A stretch of DNA of 11,295 nt from NCBI GenBank assembly GCA_017620055.1, contig JAFZRD010000069.1, positions 1 to 11,295 of the forward strand. The letters are read 5' to 3'. This document shows, in pieces, positions 6,475 to 11,295 of the stretch. This DNA is from Lachnospiraceae bacterium. GTDB lineage: Bacteria; Bacillota_A; Clostridia; Lachnospirales; Lachnospiraceae. The first letter of the stretch is position 1. Each line of letters starts with the position of its first letter. The notes under the pieces were generated by a model, which was given only the letters and a program-made list of their open reading frames with translations, did no database searches and was not told where the DNA came from. The position numbers were made by a program, and so were the translations under genes.

Positions 6475-8856
6475 ATGTACCGTTATTTCTTCATGGCAAA
6501 GAACAACATAAGGAAGCAGAAGGGCGATATGGTGACTTTCTTCGCCCTGACGCTCATCGCCTCGGCACTGATCTTCATCAGCGCATCCTTTCTCGTAGGT
6601 ACAGGCAAGGTCGTTGATACGAATATGAAGAGGATCAACGCCGCGGACATTCTGATACTCGTATCCGACGATGATGCTGCAGAGGCGAAGCTTGAAGAGA
6701 TCATCAAAGGTGATCCCGAAGTTACCGGTTACGACTCTTCAAAGTACCTTGACACGTATTCCAAGTACCGCCGCAAGGGCGAAAAGAGCTGGAACGAGTA
6801 TTCGTTCCATATCGCATCATATGAGGATGAGCGCAAGATACAGACAACCTCCTGCGCGACCGGGAAGCTTCACGGCAATCAGGTCGTGCTCCCGGTCTCG
6901 CTCTCAAGTTCGTATCGTATCGGCGATATGATGGAGCTTAAGATCGGAGACAATGTATATCTTATGAAGGTCGCCGCGTTCAATGAGGATAACATTTACT
7001 GCTCGCCGATGAACATGGGCACGTACTTCATATTTGTATCTGAAAGGCTCTACAACAGGATCGAGTTTGAAAATCCCGGAAAAGCCGCTCCCTGCCTGCA
7101 TGTCAAGACAAACATATCGAAGATCGGAAGGAGCACGGGAAAGTCGGGGAACGACTTCGCGGATGATCTGTTCAACGAGTTCAATGACTGGTATCTGGCA
7201 TACGTAAGATCACATCCCGGATACAGCCTTTCTCAAATGAACTTCCTTCCCGCGGACCTGATGAAGACGGCATCACTTATACTGCCGTTCGTATTTATAG
7301 CGATAGTTCTCGTATTTGCGTTCATAATGTTCGTGATCGCGCTCGTTATCATACATTTTTCGGTCAAGAACTTCATCATGCTGAATATGAGGAACACGGC
7401 CATTATGGAAGCTTCCGGCTATACGGTAAGCGAACTGACAGCGATACTTCTGTGCCAGCTTCTGCTCGTTGCGGGACTCGGATGCGTGGGTGGTCTTGTG
7501 GTCGGATCCCTCCTTCTTGATCCTGCGGGTGCCATCATACTTGCGACTCTCGGACTGTCATGGAACCAGAGCGTGGATCCGGTCGTAGTAGTATCGGTAT
7601 TTGCGGGGACATGCCTTATCGTCACGGTCCTGACTCTTTTCCTCGGAAGAGAGTACAAAAAGACGTCGGTGCTCGATGCGCTTCACGGCGGATCGGCAGT
7701 GGCCGCGGGAAGACGGAACCTGTTCTCATTCGAGCACACTGCACTTCCGGTCTCCCTGACTCTTGCGTGCAAGGACACGTTCGGCAAATTCAGGAGTAAG
7801 CTCGGTACGATATTTATCATGGCGATCCTGTCGATCTCGACGATAGTCGGGTTCGGAATGGTCGATTCATATGCCCGCGATGATGCCGGGATCCTCAATC
7901 TGGCCGGGATATTCGAATGTGATGCGGTCCTTGACGGGTCCGAGACCATGATGAAAAGTGTGGAAGGAATGAATACGGTCAGATCGGTGTACGGGGATAC
8001 ATGGTATGCGTTCAACTACTCGGTCGGAAAGCGTGTGGCGAGCATAACGACCAGGGCTTTCACGGATACCCGGTACATAGTAGGCGGCAGCATCCTTGAA
8101 GGCGGGTGGCCCGAAAGTTCAAACGAGATTATGCTTGCATCTGCCGCAGCCGACACCCTCGGTGCCAAAATGGGTGATAAGGTCATCATCAAGAACAGCG
8201 GAAAAGAAGAAGCATATAAGGTGTGCGGCATCTGCCAGACGATGAACAACATGGGAATGATGGCGTATATAACGGTAGACGGATACAAGCGTGTTGCCCC
8301 GGAGCCTGATGAATACAACATCTGGGTCAACCTCAAGAAAGGCAAGACCTATAAAGAATTCGAGGAAGAATTCAAAGATATGTATCCGGATGTTGATGTG
8401 ACCGATTACAGGGAAGCCGCCGGTGCCACGACAGAGGTCGTCAAGGTCGGAATGAAGGCTGTTGCGGTATTTATAGCCGCCCTTACGGTGCTGATCGTGG
8501 CATTTGTGGAGTCGCTCATAGTTCGTGCACAGATCACACGTGAGTGGAGGAATCTCGGAGTGTCAAAGGCACTCGGGTTTACATCGGGACAGCTGATACG
8601 CCAGACGATGCTCTCGAACATGCCTGCCATAACTATCGGTGTTGCGGTCGGACTCATACTTTCACCGTCGGCCGGTGCCAATCTCATGAAGTCGGCATTC
8701 GGTATATTCGGCTTCAGAAAGGCGGTATTTACGGTTCTTCCGACGTCATATGTAATGACGGCGATCATAATAATCGGGATCGCGATGGCGACCGCGGCCC
8801 TTCTCGGACGCCGAATCAAGACGCTCGAGCCCGTGAAGATGATCACGGAGGAATAG
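6475..8856 (+). CDS. ABC transporter permease with two FtsX domains
   Basis: A 793-residue integral membrane subunit. Hydrophobic segments suggest eight TM helices: about 21-43, 268-293, 325-347, 368-390, 443-462, 659-684, 716-735 and 756-778. These form two repeats of one TM, a large extracytoplasmic domain (44-267 and 463-658) and an FtsX triple. Each FtsX module carries the expected cytoplasmic coupling segment (MRNTAIMEASGYTVSEL near 305-321; EWRNLGVSKALGFTSGQL near 690-707). This pseudo-dimeric layout differs from single-module MacB (4 TM) and from BceB (10 TM), and would need only one permease chain per ATPase dimer. The second external domain contains CGIC (584-587). The start ATG lies one base after the ATPase TAG, with GGGGTGG just upstream. 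With the adaptor and ATPase it makes a tripartite machine, probably for peptides, lipids or antibiotics. Family call is strong; substrate unknown. Confidence 0.92.
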   Translation: MYRYFFMAKNNIRKQKGDMVTFFALTLIASALIFISASFLVGTGKVVDTNMKRINAADILILVSDDDAAEAKLEEIIKGDPEVTGYDSSKYLDTYSKYRRKGEKSWNEYSFHIASYEDERKIQTTSCATGKLHGNQVVLPVSLSSSYRIGDMMELKIGDNVYLMKVAAFNEDNIYCSPMNMGTYFIFVSERLYNRIEFENPGKAAPCLHVKTNISKIGRSTGKSGNDFADDLFNEFNDWYLAYVRSHPGYSLSQMNFLPADLMKTASLILPFVFIAIVLVFAFIMFVIALVIIHFSVKNFIMLNMRNTAIMEASGYTVSELTAILLCQLLLVAGLGCVGGLVVGSLLLDPAGAIILATLGLSWNQSVDPVVVVSVFAGTCLIVTVLTLFLGREYKKTSVLDALHGGSAVAAGRRNLFSFEHTALPVSLTLACKDTFGKFRSKLGTIFIMAILSISTIVGFGMVDSYARDDAGILNLAGIFECDAVLDGSETMMKSVEGMNTVRSVYGDTWYAFNYSVGKRVASITTRAFTDTRYIVGGSILEGGWPESSNEIMLASAAADTLGAKMGDKVIIKNSGKEEAYKVCGICQTMNNMGMMAYITVDGYKRVAPEPDEYNIWVNLKKGKTYKEFEEEFKDMYPDVDVTDYREAAGATTEVVKVGMKAVAVFIAALTVLIVAFVESLIVRAQITREWRNLGVSKALGFTSGQLIRQTMLSNMPAITIGVAVGLILSPSAGANLMKSAFGIFGFRKAVFTVLPTSYVMTAIIIIGIAMATAALLGRRIKTLEPVKMITEE

Positions 8857-8869
8857 GTTATCTCGCTTC

Positions 8870-8907
8870 AACGGGGACGGATCAAGTGTTTAATCCGTCC
8901 CCGTTTT
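8870..8907 (+). terminator. Intrinsic terminator of the ABC operon
   Basis: A perfect 13-bp stem (8870-8882 with 8893-8905: AACGGGGACGGAT and its complement), a 10-base loop and a TTTT run (8904-8907) follow the permease stop by 13 bases. The GC-rich core is very stable. The plus-strand arm begins with A residues only at its base, so strong termination in the opposite direction is less certain. No gene converges on it here. Confidence 0.9.
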
Positions 8908-8908
8908 A

Positions 8909-8917
8909 TGGTATCAT
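8909..8917 (+). promoter_or_regulatory. Possible extended -10 promoter for hflK-hflC-mnmA
   Basis: TGGTATCAT gives an upstream TG and TATCAT (8912-8917, one mismatch to TATAAT). The -35 position (around 8889-8894) holds TTTAAT inside the terminator stem-loop, a poor match. The start site would be near 8924, about 33 bases before the ATG. It is the best candidate in the 50-base gap but is not strong. Confidence 0.4.
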
Positions 8918-8956
8918 ATAGAGCGATTTTGTTAGGAATGAAAGGAAACGGCAATC

Positions 8957-9988
8957 ATGAAGAATTCATTTTTTCGCGATCTTTTCAATAAAAAGAGCGA
9001 TGTTGTGGAGGAAGCCAAGGATCCTTCGCAGATCTTCAAGGCACTGAAGATCATTGTCATAGTGATAATCGCGATCGTTGTCATAAGCGGCGGATTCTAC
9101 AACGTATCTGAGCAGGAGAACGCGGTCGTCACGATGTTCGGAAGCGTCGTCAGGACCGATACGGCGGGACTGTATTTCAAGATACCGCTGATCCAGAAGG
9201 TCCACTACGTGGATATCACGACTCACGGAACGGGTGTCGGATATTCGATCGACAACAACGGGCAGAACATAACCGATGAGACGAACGGCATAATGATAAC
9301 GTCGGATTTCAACCTGCTCGATATCGATTTCTACCTTGAATACCGTGTGTCGGATCCGGTCGCCTATCTGTATGCGTCGGACAATCCCGAGGAGATACTC
9401 AAGAACATAGCGCTCTCGAGCATCAGATCGGTCGTTGCCGATTTCACGGTCGACGAGGCGATGACTACCGCAAAGGGACAGATACAGTCGATCGTAAAAG
9501 AGGACATGACGAGGGAACTCAATGAGCATGACATAGGACTGGCGGTCGTGAACATCACCGTTCAGGACTCGGAGCCTCCGACGAACGAGATCAAGCAGGC
9601 TTTCAAGGCGGTCGAGACCGCAAAACAGGGTGCCGACACGGCCAAGAACAATGCGCTCGCATACCAGAACGAACAGCTCCCGAGAGCGGAGGCGAACGCC
9701 GACAAGATAATCCAGTCTGCGGAGGCTGACAAGGCAGCGAGGATCGCCGAGGCCGAGGGACAGGTCGTAAGGTTTAACGAGATGTACGAGCAGTACAAAC
9801 AGTACCCGTACATCACAAAGAAGAGGATGTTCTATGAGACGATGGAGGAACTTCTTCCGTCGCTCAAGGTGATAATATCGGACGGCGGAACACAGACGCT
9901 GATGCCTCTCGACAGCTTCAACAAGACGGAAGAGAGCGCACCGGTACAGGAGTCCGCGGTTACCGGCGAAGAAGGGGAGGAGGAATAG
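8957..9988 (+). CDS. hflK: HflK, SPFH-domain membrane protein (FtsH protease modulator)
   Basis: A 343-residue protein with one N-terminal TM helix (about 30-47), an SPFH/band-7 domain (48-205; YNVSEQENAVVTMFGSVVRT opens it, with ITSDFNLLDIDFYLEYRVSDP in its core) and a long Ala/Glu-rich coiled coil (about 212-300; AEANADKIIQSAEADKAARI). It ends in an acidic tail (EEGEEE). In E. coli HflK and HflC alternate in a large membrane cage around FtsH hexamers and tune degradation of membrane proteins. The Gly-rich N-terminus of E. coli HflK is replaced by a short charged segment. The order hflK then hflC is the usual one and supports HflK over stomatin or flotillin. AAAGGAAA (8941-8948) precedes the ATG. 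FtsH is not in the window. Confidence 0.9.
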   Translation: MKNSFFRDLFNKKSDVVEEAKDPSQIFKALKIIVIVIIAIVVISGGFYNVSEQENAVVTMFGSVVRTDTAGLYFKIPLIQKVHYVDITTHGTGVGYSIDNNGQNITDETNGIMITSDFNLLDIDFYLEYRVSDPVAYLYASDNPEEILKNIALSSIRSVVADFTVDEAMTTAKGQIQSIVKEDMTRELNEHDIGLAVVNITVQDSEPPTNEIKQAFKAVETAKQGADTAKNNALAYQNEQLPRAEANADKIIQSAEADKAARIAEAEGQVVRFNEMYEQYKQYPYITKKRMFYETMEELLPSLKVIISDGGTQTLMPLDSFNKTEESAPVQESAVTGEEGEEE

Positions 9989-9992
9989 GATC

Positions 9993-10859
9993 ATGAAGAA
10001 AGCACTTATCTGGATCATAGCGATACTTGCGATCGTGGTATTTTCCTCGTCGCTTTATACGGTTGATTACAAGGACGTCGTGCTGATACAGCAGTTCGGA
10101 CGTGTCGTTGCAATACAAAGCGAGCCCGGGCTTCATATGAAGACCCCGTTCGTACAGAGCACGATCGCGATCTACGACGGCAACAGGATATACGATATCC
10201 CGCAGAGTGATGTCATCACGAGGGACAAGAAATCAATGATAGCCGACGATTATGTTATATGGACGGTTGATGATGTCATGAAGTACTACCAGACTCTTGG
10301 AGGCGTTTCCGCAAGAGCTGAGGAGAGGATAGACGCGGCCGTCTACAATGCGACAAAGAACACGATCTCCTCGATGACGCAGGATGAGGTCATCGCGGCA
10401 AGGGGAATAGAGCTGACAAACCTTATTACGGACGAATCCAACACGGATATGGCCGGTTACGGTATCAAGATCCTGACAGCCGAGATCAAGGCGCTCGACC
10501 TTCCCGACGACAACAAGGAAGCGGTATATGAACGTATGATATCGGAGCGAGGCAACATCGCGGCGGGCTACAAGGCCAAAGGTGAGGCCGAGGCACAGAA
10601 GATCAGGAACGAGACCGACAAGAACGTCAAGATCACTATCGCTGACGCGAATAAGAAGGCCGAGACACTCCTGGCGGAAGGCGAATCCGAATACATGAAG
10701 ATCCTCTCCGATGCGTACAACAGCGAGGAGAAGTCCGAGTTCTACAACTACCTGCGAAGCCTTGATGCGATCAAGGGGTCGCTAGGGGACAACAGTAACA
10801 ATACGCTGATACTTGACAAGGATTCCGAACTGGCTTCGATCCTGTACGGAAGAGAATGA
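9993..10859 (+). CDS. hflC: HflC, SPFH-domain partner of HflK
   Basis: A 288-residue protein with an N-terminal TM anchor (about 4-22), an SPFH domain that opens with YTVDYKDVVLIQQFGRVVAI and EPGLHMKTPFVQ, then a coiled coil rich in charged residues and alanine (about 185-255; GYKAKGEAEAQKIRNETDKN), and a C-terminal segment NNTLILDKDSELASILYG. This matches HflC in length and order. It should heteromerise with HflK around FtsH on the outer face of the membrane. The start lies four bases after the hflK TAG, with its GGGGAGGAGG inside the hflK end, so the two are co-translated at similar levels. Its TGA overlaps the start of mnmA. Confidence 0.9.
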   Translation: MKKALIWIIAILAIVVFSSSLYTVDYKDVVLIQQFGRVVAIQSEPGLHMKTPFVQSTIAIYDGNRIYDIPQSDVITRDKKSMIADDYVIWTVDDVMKYYQTLGGVSARAEERIDAAVYNATKNTISSMTQDEVIAARGIELTNLITDESNTDMAGYGIKILTAEIKALDLPDDNKEAVYERMISERGNIAAGYKAKGEAEAQKIRNETDKNVKITIADANKKAETLLAEGESEYMKILSDAYNSEEKSEFYNYLRSLDAIKGSLGDNSNNTLILDKDSELASILYGRE

Positions 10860-11295
10860 GCAAAGCACTGATAGCGATGAGCGGCGGCGTTGATTCAAGC
10901 GTTGCCGCTTATCTGATGAAAGAAAAAGGATATGAATGCATCGGCTGCACGATGAAGCTGTACACAGCCGAAGATCCCGATAAGGCAACGGGTAAGACGT
11001 GCTGCACGGCCGATGACGCCGAAGATGCAAGGGGTGTCGCGTACAAGCTCGGCATGCCTTTTTATGTGTTCAATTTCACAGATCTCTTCCGGGAAAGGGT
11101 GATCGGGAAGTTTGCCGTCTGCTATGAGTGCGGCCTTACGCCCAATCCGTGCATGGACTGCAACCGGTACATGAAGTTCGAAAAGCTCCGTGAGCGTGCG
11201 GATATTCTCGGATGCGACTGTGTCGCGACCGGCCACTATGCCGTGATCGAGGATACGTCCGACGGGTATATCCTGAAGAAGGCAGCCGATCCGGC
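10856..11295 (+). CDS. mnmA: MnmA, tRNA-specific 2-thiouridylase (5' part; runs off window)
   Basis: The first 146 residues (of about 360 usual) of the enzyme that thiolates U34 of tRNA Lys, Glu and Gln, activating the base with ATP and using sulfur relayed from a cysteine desulfurase. The PP-loop MSGGVDSSVAAYL (residues 8-20) binds ATP. TPNPCMDCNRYMKF carries C102, the position of the catalytic cysteine of E. coli MnmA; ATGHYAVI follows. GKTCCTADDAEDAR and FYVFNFTDLFRERVI are of the clostridial kind. The second catalytic cysteine lies beyond the edge. The ATG shares four bases (ATGA) with the hflC stop and has only a modest GGAAGAGA ahead, which suggests translational coupling to hflC. The frame has no stop to the window end. 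Confidence 0.95.
   Translation, partial: MSKALIAMSGGVDSSVAAYLMKEKGYECIGCTMKLYTAEDPDKATGKTCCTADDAEDARGVAYKLGMPFYVFNFTDLFRERVIGKFAVCYECGLTPNPCMDCNRYMKFEKLRERADILGCDCVATGHYAVIEDTSDGYILKKAADP

Noticed and set aside
5634..8856. Assignment as BceAB-type bacitracin resistance transporter
   Set aside because: The permease has about 8 TM helices in two FtsX modules, not the 10 TM with a single large external domain of BceB. An adaptor subunit is present and no BceRS-like two-component system is adjacent.
8966..10018. Minus-strand open frame covering all of hflK
   Set aside because: The arginine/leucine/tyrosine-rich translation has no domain, and the sense strand encodes a clear SPFH protein. The same holds for the antisense frames at 954-1835 and 4956-5945.

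Overview
The window looks like a stretch of chromosome from a mid-GC (about half G+C by eye) Gram-positive anaerobe of the Clostridia, most likely Lachnospiraceae. This is inference from four things: a Firmicutes-type LexA box (CGAAC-N4-GTTC), a UmuC-like Y-family polymerase of the Firmicutes kind, two membrane diguanylate cyclases sharing the string HSPVFRIGGDEF, and an MnmA whose start resembles clostridial forms. I see no rRNA, tRNA, CRISPR array, insertion sequence or phage gene.

Left part (1-4232): a Y-family translesion polymerase gene runs leftward off the edge. It has a textbook SOS promoter (TTGACA-N17-GATAAT with a LexA box in the spacer), but its frame is cut by an in-frame TAG after codon 258 and stays open with family-typical sequence beyond it, so it is annotated as a nonsense-interrupted gene. 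Divergent from it is a Cache-like/HAMP/GGDEF sensor cyclase. This converges, with a 5-base gap, on a second, multi-TM/PAS-like/GGDEF cyclase. Both have intact GGDEF motifs and lack the RxxD inhibitory site.

Middle (4140-8907): an AT-rich divergent promoter region drives a tight three-gene operon: a MacA/YknX-like adaptor, a MacB/LolD-class ABC ATPase and an FtsX-type permease with two FtsX modules. It is closed by a strong 13-bp-stem intrinsic terminator. The three proteins should form one extracytoplasmic-facing tripartite ABC machine, probably for export of, or defence against, peptides or other amphiphiles. No substrate gene or two-component system is next to it.

Right part (8909-11295): hflK and hflC encode SPFH membrane proteins known elsewhere as regulators of the FtsH protease. 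They are followed by mnmA (tRNA 2-thiouridylase), whose ATG overlaps the hflC stop (ATGA). mnmA runs off the window. The linkage of hflKC to a tRNA-modification gene recalls, with a different enzyme, the miaA-hfq-hflX-hflK-hflC cluster of E. coli.

The observations most worth following are the amber-interrupted SOS polymerase, a small array of TTCCCG/CGGGAA elements around its promoter, the Cys-flanked acidic loop in the ABC adaptor, and the hflKC-mnmA coupling.
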